From the NCBI GenBank assembly GCA_964552035.1, contig CAZKFN010000028.1, positions 1 to 24,492 on the forward strand: a stretch of 24,492 bases of DNA. Reading direction: 5' to 3'. The position numbers were made by a program, and so were the translations under genes. Positions 1 to 5,795 of this stretch are shown here, one piece after another (the first letter of the stretch is position 1; each line of letters starts with the position of its first letter). This DNA comes from CAZKFN01 sp964552035. Lineage in GTDB: Bacteria; Bacteroidota; Bacteroidia; Flavobacteriales_E; Vicingaceae. The notes beneath the pieces were generated by a model. The model saw only the letters and a list, made by a program, of their open reading frames with translations, did no database searches and was not told the DNA's origin.

Positions 1-428
1 AATAATTCATCAAAATAATCTTTTCCAAAATTTTTGCCCTGTTTGAGTCGTTCATCATCCAATACGAAACCCTTAATGAGAAATTCCTTCAAAGTGTTAG
101 TTGCCCATATTCTGAATTGGGTGGCATAATAACTATTGACACGATAGCCGACTGCAATGATCGCATTCAGATTATAAAATTCAATATTCCGCTTAACCTG
201 CCGAGAGCCTTCGGTTTGAACTATCCGGAATTTCCGGATAGTTGCTATTTTATCTAATTCTCCTGATTCAAATATGTTTTTAAGATGTTCATTGATAGTT
301 CTAACATCTACGCCAAATAATTCTGCTATTTTCTTTTGAGACAACCAAAAAGTCTCATCTTCAAAACGAATGTCAATTTTGACGTCGCCATCAGATGTTT
401 TATAGAATATGATTTCTGATTCTTTCAT
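1..428 (-). CDS. RhuM-family protein (3' end beyond window)
   Basis: The first 142 codons of a minus-strand gene are visible, from an ATG at 428-426; the frame is open to the left edge, so the C-terminal part is missing. The translation begins MKESEIIFYKTSDGDVKIDI and contains ETFWLSQKKIAELFGV, an N-terminal helix-turn-helix-like segment (about residues 27-45), then ATIRKFRIVQTEG (about 63-75), FYNLNAIIAVGYRVNS and ATQFRIWATNTLKEFLIKGF. These are hallmark segments of the RhuM family, named after a gene on a Salmonella pathogenicity island. The biochemical function of the family is not settled. Homologues often sit inside type I restriction loci, which fits the HsdM/HsdS genes immediately upstream. 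A perfect inverted repeat lies in the coding sequence at 219-243 and is listed separately. Family call is firm; function is open. Confidence 0.88.
   Translation of the reverse strand, partial: MKESEIIFYKTSDGDVKIDIRFEDETFWLSQKKIAELFGVDVRTINEHLKNIFESGELDKIATIRKFRIVQTEGSRQVKRNIEFYNLNAIIAVGYRVNSYYATQFRIWATNTLKEFLIKGFVLDDERLKQGKNFGKDYFDEL
219..243. repeat. Perfect 12-bp inverted repeat inside rhuM
   Basis: Arms AACTATCCGGAA (219-230) and TTCCGGATAGTT (232-243) are perfect reverse complements around one central base (T231). The repeat encodes the TIRKFRIV segment of the RhuM protein, so codon choice makes a conserved peptide palindromic at the DNA level. It could be a binding site, an mRNA hairpin, or chance helped by the peptide's composition. 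Confidence 0.9.
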
Positions 429-673
429 TTTGTTATTTTTAATATTCAGCTCACAAAGATTTTATGTCAGTTGATTTTAAACTTGTAAATAATCCTTACA
501 AGTCGCTTTACAAATTTCAACCATCACTCCGCCAATTCCTGTCGTTCTAATTATTCTTTCCCAGTTGTCAAGCAATTCTTTACACCTGAATTTTGAATTA
601 TTCGTTTTCCTCCAAACAGTTGATCGATTTCATCATTAATAATTGTTCATTGTTAATTGTTAATTGTTCCTTG
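429..673. other. Spacer between hsdM and rhuM with a possible gene remnant
   Basis: This 245-bp gap holds no complete gene. On the minus strand a frame of about 48 codons without an ATG ends at a stop at 477-479; its tail reads NNSKFRCKELLDNWERII then RTTGIGGVMVEICKATCKDY. That composition looks protein-like rather than random, so it may be the 3' stub of a lost gene, but I do not recognise the family. The hsdM-proximal edge carries a 7-bp tandem repeat (641-675). Confidence 0.4.
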
Positions 674-675
674 TT
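641..675. repeat. Five tandem 7-bp units at the hsdM 3' end
   Basis: Five consecutive heptamers lie at 641-647 AATTGTT, 648-654 CATTGTT, 655-661 AATTGTT, 662-668 AATTGTT and 669-675 CCTTGTT. The last unit runs into the stop codon of hsdM (674-676). The array is directly visible. A role (slippage-prone spacer, protein site, or scar of gene gain) is not shown by the sequence. Confidence 0.85.
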
Positions 676-2377
676 ACTCAAAATCCAACTTCTCTAAATA
701 CATCTTCATCTCTGCCTGCACTTCGGCCAATTCCTTTTCCAAATCCTTGATTTCACCAGCCACCGCTTTCATATCTACCGCTTCTTCTTCCTCAAACGTA
801 TCTACATACCTTGGAATATTCAAGTTAAAATCATTTTCTTTAATTTCATCAAACGTGGCGATGTAGCTGTATTTATCTTCCAATACACCAGGTTCTAAAT
901 TTTCTGAAACAAACTTTTCATAGGTATCTACGACCTTTTGAATGTCCTGATTGCGCAATACATTTTGGTTGGTTCCGCTTTGGTAATGTTGGCTGGCGTC
1001 GATGAACAGGACACTTCGGCTCCGCTCAGTGTCCGCGTTTCGGCTACGCTCAACTGTGGGCTGATCGGAGTCGAAGCCCGCGTTTCGGCTACCTTTAACT
1101 GTGGGCTGAGCCCTTCGACGATGCTCAGGGACCCCGGAGTCGAAGGGCTCAGGGGCCACGGAGTCGAAGCCCGAAGCCCGTTTCTTATTAAAAATCAATA
1201 TTGCTGCTGGAATTCCCGTTCCATAGAATAAGTTGGACGGTAAACCGATTACAGCTTCCAACAGGTTTTCTTCAATCACTTGCTGTCGAATCTTACCTTC
1301 AGAACTTCCTCTAAATAAAACTCCATGAGGTACTACTACGCCAACTTTCCCAGAGCCTTCTTTGGCACTTTCAATCATATGGATTACAAAAGCCCAATCT
1401 CCTCGACTTGTGGGTGGAACACCTCTCCAAAAACGATTAAAAGGATCGTTGTCGGCTTCATCTTTGCCCCACTTTTTAAGTGAAAAAGGCGGATTGGCAA
1501 CTACTATATCAAACTTCATTAAAGTAGTATTACTTTCCGTATGTAAAGGGTTCCTGATGGTATCTCCCCAACGGATGCTGGCATTGTCGAAACCGTGCAA
1601 AAACATATTCATCACCGCCAAAGCCCAGGTACTACCGTTGTTTTCTTGTCCGTAAATCGCCACGTTTCGACTACGCTCAACGCTGGCGTCTTTACTGCCC
1701 ACTTGATGTGCTGCTTTTAAAAGTAGCGAACCGGAGCCACAAGTTGGGTCGTATATTTTAGACCCTTTTTCTCCTTTGGTTAGCTGAGCTAAAAGCTGAG
1801 AAACTTCTGAGGGCGTAAAGAATTCGCCTGCTTTCTTTCCGGCGTCACTGGCAAATTTGGAGATCAAATATTCATAAGCATCTCCAATTGCATCCTTATC
1901 CGCCAAATGAGAGGGCATTAAATCCAGTTTACTAAAATCAACTAATAATTCTTTAAGACGACTATTCTTTTCCTTTTCACTTCCTAGATTAGAGCTGTTA
2001 AATGAAATGTTTCTAAACACTCCTGATCCACTTTCACCGGTTAGTTTAGCTCGATTGGCTTCTTCTAAATCTGCTAAGGCAATATCGATTAAAGAGCCAA
2101 TATTGGGCTCGTTTCTATTTTCATAAAGATAATCAAAGTTGCTGGTTTCTGGAATGATAAAACGTTCGGCTGCCATAGCTCGTTCGATTCGCATTTTATT
2201 ACCATCATACCTTTCGGCATATTGCTGACGCTTTTCTTTATTGACATCACTGATGTATTTAACAAAAAGCATGGTCAATATATAATCTTTATATTGGGAT
2301 GGGTCAATTACTCCTCGAAAAGTGTTACAGGCGTCCCAAACGGTTGCTTTAATATCTTGGCTAGGTATTTTATTCAT
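674..2377 (-). CDS. hsdM: Type I restriction-modification methyltransferase subunit HsdM
   Basis: 567 aa. Type I modification subunit that methylates adenine (N6) in the target set by HsdS. Residues 1-140 match the HsdM N-terminal helical domain (an early segment reads VWDACNTFRGVIDPSQYKDY). The SAM-binding motif DPTCGSGSLL is near residue 210, and the catalytic NPPF motif (VVANPPFSLKKW) is near 295. Conserved ENNGSTWALAVMNMFLHG and a C-terminal coiled coil follow. Two stretches do not belong to the family pattern: about residues 231-240 (around ASVERSR) and 400-455 (rich in QPTVERSRNA-like units). Both coincide with GC-rich palindromic repeats and keep the frame. The gene overlaps the end of hsdS by 8 nt, so the two are translated as one unit. 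No hsdR is in the window; it may lie beyond the left edge. Activity of the enlarged protein is untested but all catalytic motifs are intact. Confidence 0.95.
   Translation of the reverse strand: MNKIPSQDIKATVWDACNTFRGVIDPSQYKDYILTMLFVKYISDVNKEKRQQYAERYDGNKMRIERAMAAERFIIPETSNFDYLYENRNEPNIGSLIDIALADLEEANRAKLTGESGSGVFRNISFNSSNLGSEKEKNSRLKELLVDFSKLDLMPSHLADKDAIGDAYEYLISKFASDAGKKAGEFFTPSEVSQLLAQLTKGEKGSKIYDPTCGSGSLLLKAAHQVGSKDASVERSRNVAIYGQENNGSTWALAVMNMFLHGFDNASIRWGDTIRNPLHTESNTTLMKFDIVVANPPFSLKKWGKDEADNDPFNRFWRGVPPTSRGDWAFVIHMIESAKEGSGKVGVVVPHGVLFRGSSEGKIRQQVIEENLLEAVIGLPSNLFYGTGIPAAILIFNKKRASGFDSVAPEPFDSGVPEHRRRAQPTVKGSRNAGFDSDQPTVERSRNADTERSRSVLFIDASQHYQSGTNQNVLRNQDIQKVVDTYEKFVSENLEPGVLEDKYSYIATFDEIKENDFNLNIPRYVDTFEEEEAVDMKAVAGEIKDLEKELAEVQAEMKMYLEKLDFE
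1009..1180. repeat. Cluster of GC-rich palindromic repeats inserted in frame in hsdM
   Basis: A block clearly richer in G+C than its surroundings interrupts HsdM between FNKK (ending at residue 399) and VLFIDAS (from residue 456). It contains a hairpin GGACACT/AGTGTCC (1009-1015 and 1028-1034), two direct copies of a 32-bp unit (1033-1064 and 1078-1109, near-identical), and a perfect 14-bp inverted repeat CTGAGCCCTTCGAC (1106-1119) with its complement at 1139-1152. The core words TTCGGCTACGCTCAA and GAGTCGAAG recur. The block adds about 56 codons with no stop or frameshift. Similar REP-like repeats are scattered in Bacteroidetes genomes; the in-frame location is the odd part. Confidence 0.85.
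1658..1688. repeat. Second, single palindromic repeat inside hsdM
   Basis: A hairpin with arms CGCCACGTT (1658-1666) and AACGcTGGCG (1679-1688, one bulged C) has the loop TCGACTACGCTC, the same core word as the 1009-1180 block. It encodes roughly ASVERSRNV, between the expected segments VGSK and VAIYGQENN, so it looks like a small in-frame insertion of about 8-10 codons just after the SAM-binding motif. Confidence 0.75.
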
Positions 2378-2936
2378 TTTTTAATGTGTTTAATAAGATG
2401 GATTGAATGTATTTTTCTCTTTTATTGATTAGTTTTTGTCTTAATTTTTTCTCGGTATTCATGAGGTCAACAACAGCTGCAATTTGCTTTTGAATGGCTA
2501 AATCAGGCAGTTTAACAGAAAAAGTTTCTAATTTCTTTTGACTAATATAAGGCATACGACTTGAGCCTTGTGCTAATTGAACTAACTTTTGCTGGGTATG
2601 GGGATGGTTTAAAAACCACCTTAAGTAATTGGGAATAACCTTTTCTAAATTCGGTTTAATCAACATAAAACTGTTGGAAGCAACATATACTTCATTAGAA
2701 TCTGGAAGATAAAAAGCATTAAATACCAATCTTGAAGAAAAAAGAACATGATCTTTTTGAACGATATACTTCTCCTTTACTTCCTTTTTATCTATTCTAA
2801 CTGAGGGTTGAGTCAAGTGAAAATTATCATCAAAATCTTTTATACCTAATAAATATGCCACTTCTCCTTGCTCTTCCTTGGCTTTTAAATACACTCCAGA
2901 TTGGAGTTGTGCGATGTCTTTTAAAAGCAAATTCAT
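2370..2936 (-). CDS. hsdS: Half-size type I specificity subunit HsdS (one TRD)
   Basis: 188 aa, about half the usual 400+ aa HsdS. One target recognition domain (residues about 1-145; it includes LGIKDFDD, VLFSSRLVFNAFYLPDS, VASNSFMLIKP and SRMPYISQKKLETFSVKLPD) is followed by one conserved helical spacer (about 146-186; PDLAIQKQIAAVVDLMNTE then KKLRQKLINKREKYIQSILL). A complete HsdS has two such TRD-helix units; proteins with one unit can act as a dimer and then recognise a symmetrical bipartite site. The gene lies upstream of hsdM and overlaps it by 8 nt. The start at 2936 is supported by a -7 box 25 nt upstream. It could instead be a truncated relic, but it has its own promoter, a clean start and a full helix at the end. 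Confidence 0.88.
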   Translation of the reverse strand: MNLLLKDIAQLQSGVYLKAKEEQGEVAYLLGIKDFDDNFHLTQPSVRIDKKEVKEKYIVQKDHVLFSSRLVFNAFYLPDSNEVYVASNSFMLIKPNLEKVIPNYLRWFLNHPHTQQKLVQLAQGSSRMPYISQKKLETFSVKLPDLAIQKQIAAVVDLMNTEKKLRQKLINKREKYIQSILLNTLKNE

Positions 2937-2961
2937 GCTTCTTATTTTAAAATGTTCTTTA

Positions 2962-2969
2962 CAAATATA
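2962..2969 (-). promoter_or_regulatory. -7 box of the hsdS-hsdM promoter
   Basis: On the minus strand the bases read TATATTTG, a perfect match to the Bacteroidetes -7 consensus TAnnTTTG. It lies 25 nt upstream of the hsdS start, giving a short leader. No clear TTTG -33 box is seen at the usual spacing, so this rests on the -7 element alone in an AT-rich stretch. Confidence 0.5.
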
Positions 2970-3095
2970 TATATTTATTTTTCAATAGCATTTATATTAA
3001 TTAAAATATTAGGATGTTGGTTCTAATAAATCAATTGTTTATAGGTTTTTTTGACGCATAAACTAAAAGAAAAATAAGAATTGAGAAGCCATCCC

Positions 3096-3488
3096 CTACT
3101 CTTCCCAAAATATCCTATCCTTAGGGTTGAATTTCGGCATTTGAATGGAAATTACTTTTATAGGTTTTGTTGATTTCACTTCTAAAGCATGAAAAGTGTT
3201 CTTAGGAATGACAAAGAAATCTCCTTTTTTAATTTCAAAATGCTCCTCACCTACAGTCATTATTCCATATCCTTCAATTACAGTTATACTCTCGGTGTGC
3301 TCCCTATGTTTATGCATTTTGACACCTTCTTTTATCCATATTAAATAATTAGAGGACTGTTCATTTTCATAAATAAGTTGAGAATGAGCATTTTCATAGG
3401 CTTCAGTTGGCTGAAGTTCTTCTAAATTAATTTTATCCTGAGCAAAAATCTAAAAAGGAAATAAGAATAAAAAGGTTAAAAGTCTCAT
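3096..3488 (-). pseudogene. Secreted cupin-domain protein with a stop codon in its signal peptide
   Basis: Reading from an ATG at 3488 gives MRLLTFLFLFPF, a TAG stop at 3452-3450, then IFAQDKINLEELQPTEAYEN and on, in the same frame, to the end at 3096. With the stop read as an amino acid the product is a 130-aa protein with a signal peptide ending near FAQ and a small cupin barrel: HKHREHTESITVIEGYG (metal-binding-like HxH...E), GDFFVIPKNTFHALEV, ending KDRIFWEE. Translation from an internal ATG (3317) would give only 73 aa, lacking the signal peptide and the first strands. The gene therefore looks recently inactivated by one substitution, unless the base is a sequencing error or the stop is suppressed. 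It lies downstream of, and in the same direction as, the ric operon. Confidence 0.75.
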
Positions 3489-3518
3489 AGCAGTTGGATT
3501 GATAAATATAGAAACCCT

Positions 3519-3537
3519 TCCACTCTATTGAAGTGGA
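3519..3537 (-). terminator. Weak hairpin downstream of the membrane-protein gene
   Basis: TCCACT (3519-3524) and AGTGGA (3532-3537) form a 6-bp stem with a 7-nt loop, about 90 nt past the stop of the 3626-4840 gene and just upstream of the cupin start. Only a broken T-rich run follows on the minus strand. It may end the ric transcript; this is weak evidence. Confidence 0.3.
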
Positions 3538-3625
3538 CAAGTTGATATCAAAATTAAACAAAAAACAAAGGGCTCAAAATCTTAGCAGAAATGAATTTGA
3601 AAAGCAAAAAAGGAAAGCTCGTATT

Positions 3626-4840
3626 TTAGGACTCAAGTTTATTTCTTTGGAATGTACGAAGCCAAATGATTAGCACACTCAGGGGCAAAGGAATGGAAAG
3701 ATAAAGGATACTTCTGTCATAATTTGGTAAAGAACCCCATGCTTGCCAATAATAAACTCCTTGTAGAAAGAGATAAATTTCTGTCATAACAATGCCAAAG
3801 AGAAACAAATACATTTCCCAAGAAAAATTAAATTTAGCTATCATTTTTCTTAAAAGATAAAACAATAGTGTACTGACGATACCAAGATTAACTAAGTGAA
3901 TGTAGCCGATCATAAAGTTAGTAAACTGCGTTGGTGCATCCCTTACCTCAGGAATAATTAGCAACAACTGAATTATAACTTTAAACACCCAAGAAATAAA
4001 ACCTATAATCAACAAAATACCCCATTTTTTCAAGAGGAATTTATATCGTATAATGGTTTTTTTAAAGAGGAAAAAAACTATTCCTAAAACACTTGCAGCT
4101 TGCAGGACAACTCCTATAGAATTTAAAACATAGCTATACGAGCTGTGCGTAGAATAAAAAACAACTAAAAAATAAGTGAAGAATACGGATATAAAATAAG
4201 ATATTGTAAACCATCTCACTACCTTTATAGGTATTTGTACGTCTGTTTTTTTAATAAAATACTGTAACAATACAGCCAAAGTGGCTAGGATAAACCATGC
4301 ATTAAATTGAAAGTGAAGATAAAATTGAATCACCAATTCATACCAAACGGTGTCGTTAAATTTTAAGGCCATAACTATGGCCATTCCCCATAATCCTATA
4401 GTAGAAATTAACATTCCAAGAAGGGAAAACCGCATAAGATAAGTTGCGGAAGTTTTATGTCTTCCTGAGTCTCTCCAAATTCGAGCAACAAAGAGGTAGG
4501 ATAACAATACGTTAAGAGTAGAAAAAATAATGGATACTGCAGCATAACCTTGTATTGGGAAAGCTACCATCATTCCAATAACAGAAAGTTGAGTTAAAAT
4601 AAAAATCCATTTATAAAAGGGTGATTCTTGTTTTTCTTTGGAGGTAAACCCTACTACTAAGAGGGCAAAAAGTGCCATAAATACCCAGCCTAACATAGCA
4701 ATGTGGGAATGTCCATGAAGCAAATACCTGTAGTTTAACCCCGGTATTTTCCAAAGAAAAGCAGCCCTGAGGGTTAGTCCCATCAAGGCTGCAATTAGGA
4801 AATTAAACAAAGCTACTTTAACCCAAACCGATAATCTCAT
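3626..4840 (-). CDS. Polytopic membrane protein with a HxHxH motif, ric-linked
   Basis: 404 aa, almost entirely hydrophobic, with roughly 11-12 membrane segments spread along its length. Histidines sit in membrane-like positions: LLHGHSHIAMLGWVFMALFA (H42, H44, H46), FYLHFQFNAWFILATLA (about residue 175) and GYIHLVNLGIVS (about residue 325). This pattern recalls haem-binding membrane proteins such as the heme-copper oxidase/NO reductase subunit I group or NnrS, but I do not see the full catalytic histidine set of an oxidase (no HPxVY or paired HH), so a true oxidase is unlikely. It begins 31 nt after the stop of ric and is probably co-transcribed with it, which suggests a role in nitric oxide or oxidative stress, or haem/metal handling. 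The function is inferred from context only. Confidence 0.7.
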   Translation of the reverse strand: MRLSVWVKVALFNFLIAALMGLTLRAAFLWKIPGLNYRYLLHGHSHIAMLGWVFMALFALLVVGFTSKEKQESPFYKWIFILTQLSVIGMMVAFPIQGYAAVSIIFSTLNVLLSYLFVARIWRDSGRHKTSATYLMRFSLLGMLISTIGLWGMAIVMALKFNDTVWYELVIQFYLHFQFNAWFILATLAVLLQYFIKKTDVQIPIKVVRWFTISYFISVFFTYFLVVFYSTHSSYSYVLNSIGVVLQAASVLGIVFFLFKKTIIRYKFLLKKWGILLIIGFISWVFKVIIQLLLIIPEVRDAPTQFTNFMIGYIHLVNLGIVSTLLFYLLRKMIAKFNFSWEMYLFLFGIVMTEIYLFLQGVYYWQAWGSLPNYDRSILYLSIPLPLSVLIIWLRTFQRNKLES

Positions 4841-4871
4841 GCACTTGATTTTTGCAAAATAAAGTTAAGCC

Positions 4872-5603
4872 TTATTCTGCAGGTGTCAATTCATTTTCTA
4901 ATTTAATTGCAGAAGGGAAAAGAATGTTATTTTCAATATGAATGTGTCGGTGTAAATCTTGCTCAAATTCTTGTAACCATTTATAGGTTACCGTATAAGA
5001 ATTACAAGCATCCTCTGGTAAAGTATAACCTTTACTTAAATCATTAATCTCTCTAAACCTTAGCCCGTCGTCTTCGTGCTCTTCCATGAATTTAGCAATG
5101 GGTTTTTCAACCTCTCCAAAAGCAGCTCTTTTAAAGGGTTGATTACTTTCTTTGGCTTTAACCAATCGCTTAATATGAGGAAATAAGGTCAATTCTTCCC
5201 GTTTCATGTGCATGGTCATTTCCCCTGCTGTTTTATCAAATAATTCCTTAATTCTATGTAACTCCGGATGTTGACCTCCGTGAACTTGTGTTATTTTTTC
5301 CAACATGGGTTTTATCACCGGAATTTGTTTTTCAACGTATCTATGATGTTTTTTCTCAATATAGTCCACAATTAAATCCATAGGCCATTGGCGGTAATCA
5401 ATGTGGTCGCCTGAGGGCTCATTCTGAATTTCTTTTAATTCAGAAATTAAATTGTCCACTTCAATTTTTGCCTCTGTTGCAGCATCTTGTAAACTTCTAT
5501 TTCCTTGACAACAAAAATCAATCTTATGATTGTTGAATACATCCGCTGATTTATAGTTGTCGCTAACTAAATCACCAATAATACTATCTCTTGTTATTTC
5601 CAT
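4872..5603 (-). CDS. ric: Iron-sulfur cluster repair di-iron protein (Ric/ScdA/YtfE)
   Basis: 243 aa, typical for the family. Cytoplasmic di-iron protein that helps restore Fe-S clusters damaged by nitric oxide or peroxide. Residues 1-60 form the ScdA N-terminal domain (SIIGDLVSDNYKSADVFNNH, then DFCCQGNRSLQDAA with the conserved CC). A hemerythrin-like four-helix domain follows, with iron-ligand candidates in YIEKKHHRYVEK, GGQHPELHRIKELF, EMTMHMKREELTLFPHIK, FMEEHEDDGLRFREI and LHRHIHIENNILFPSAI. All expected His/Glu ligands appear present. It is the first gene of a likely two-gene unit with the membrane protein at 3626-4840. It has a good Bacteroidetes promoter overlapped by a palindrome (5622-5658). 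Confidence 0.95.
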   Translation of the reverse strand: MEITRDSIIGDLVSDNYKSADVFNNHKIDFCCQGNRSLQDAATEAKIEVDNLISELKEIQNEPSGDHIDYRQWPMDLIVDYIEKKHHRYVEKQIPVIKPMLEKITQVHGGQHPELHRIKELFDKTAGEMTMHMKREELTLFPHIKRLVKAKESNQPFKRAAFGEVEKPIAKFMEEHEDDGLRFREINDLSKGYTLPEDACNSYTVTYKWLQEFEQDLHRHIHIENNILFPSAIKLENELTPAE

Positions 5604-5621
5604 AATACTTTTTTTAGTCTA

Positions 5622-5652
5622 CAAATGTAACACCTTTTCTATTTAAGACAAA
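5622..5652 (-). promoter_or_regulatory. ric promoter (-33 TTTG, 19-bp spacer, -7 TACATTTG)
   Basis: On the minus strand TTTG (5652-5649), a 19-nt spacer and TACATTTG (5629-5622) match the Bacteroidetes consensus TTTG-N(about 19)-TAnnTTTG. The -7 box ends 18 nt upstream of the ric ATG at 5603, so the leader would be very short. Confidence 0.7.
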
Positions 5653-5658
5653 ATTGTC
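5647..5658. promoter_or_regulatory. Palindrome over the ric -33 box, possible operator
   Basis: GACAA-AA-TTGTC is a 5-bp-arm inverted repeat that includes the -33 TTTG of the ric promoter. A regulator bound here would occlude or contact the polymerase. The regulator is unknown; NO- or redox-responsive Crp/Fnr-type proteins are candidates from context only, and the site does not closely match the classical Fnr box. Confidence 0.4.
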
Positions 5659-5709
5659 CCTTATAAAAATTGTAAAATTAAAAATGGATTAAAATATGTT
5701 TTTCCATAA

Positions 5710-5739
5710 AAAAGGGAAAGCCAATAGAAAAGGGAAAGC
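5710..5739. repeat. Two direct 12-bp copies, period 18
   Basis: AAAAGGGAAAGC occurs at 5710-5721 and again at 5728-5739, upstream of the aminotransferase start and of its -7 box. The period of 18 bp is not a whole number of helical turns. It may be a chance duplication or a regulator site for the plus-strand genes. Confidence 0.5.
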
Positions 5740-5758
5740 TCAATACTTCATTTATGTT

Positions 5759-5766
5759 TAAATTTG
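5759..5766 (+). promoter_or_regulatory. -7 box upstream of the aminotransferase
   Basis: TAAATTTG matches TAnnTTTG exactly and ends 29 nt before the ATG at 5796. Because it lies inside the longer open frame that starts at 5754, it favours the internal start. No TTTG is seen at the -33 distance. Confidence 0.45.
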
Positions 5767-5795
5767 ATTTTTACATTAAAAAAGATTCCTCAATT

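Noticed and set aside
1009..1180. CRISPR-like array
   Set aside because: The repeats are palindromic, unevenly spaced, overlap each other and are read in frame within hsdM; there are no regular spacers and no cas genes.
938..1231. Plus-strand open frame through the hsdM repeats (97 codons)
   Set aside because: It is the antisense of HsdM and exists because the GC-rich repeats lack stops on both strands; no family signature.
3512..3670. Lysine-rich plus-strand frame of about 50 codons across the 3489-3625 spacer
   Set aside because: No ATG start, overlaps the end of the membrane-protein gene on the other strand, and no recognisable family; AT-rich DNA easily gives Lys/Asn-rich frames.
3626..4840. 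Complete heme-copper oxidase or NO reductase subunit
   Set aside because: The HxHxH motif is suggestive, but the paired histidines and HPxVY-type motif of subunit I are not seen and the protein is shorter than those subunits.
5754..5795. Fourteen-residue N-terminal extension of the aminotransferase
   Set aside because: A perfect -7 box lies inside it (5759-5766), and the family N-terminus fits the ATG at 5796.
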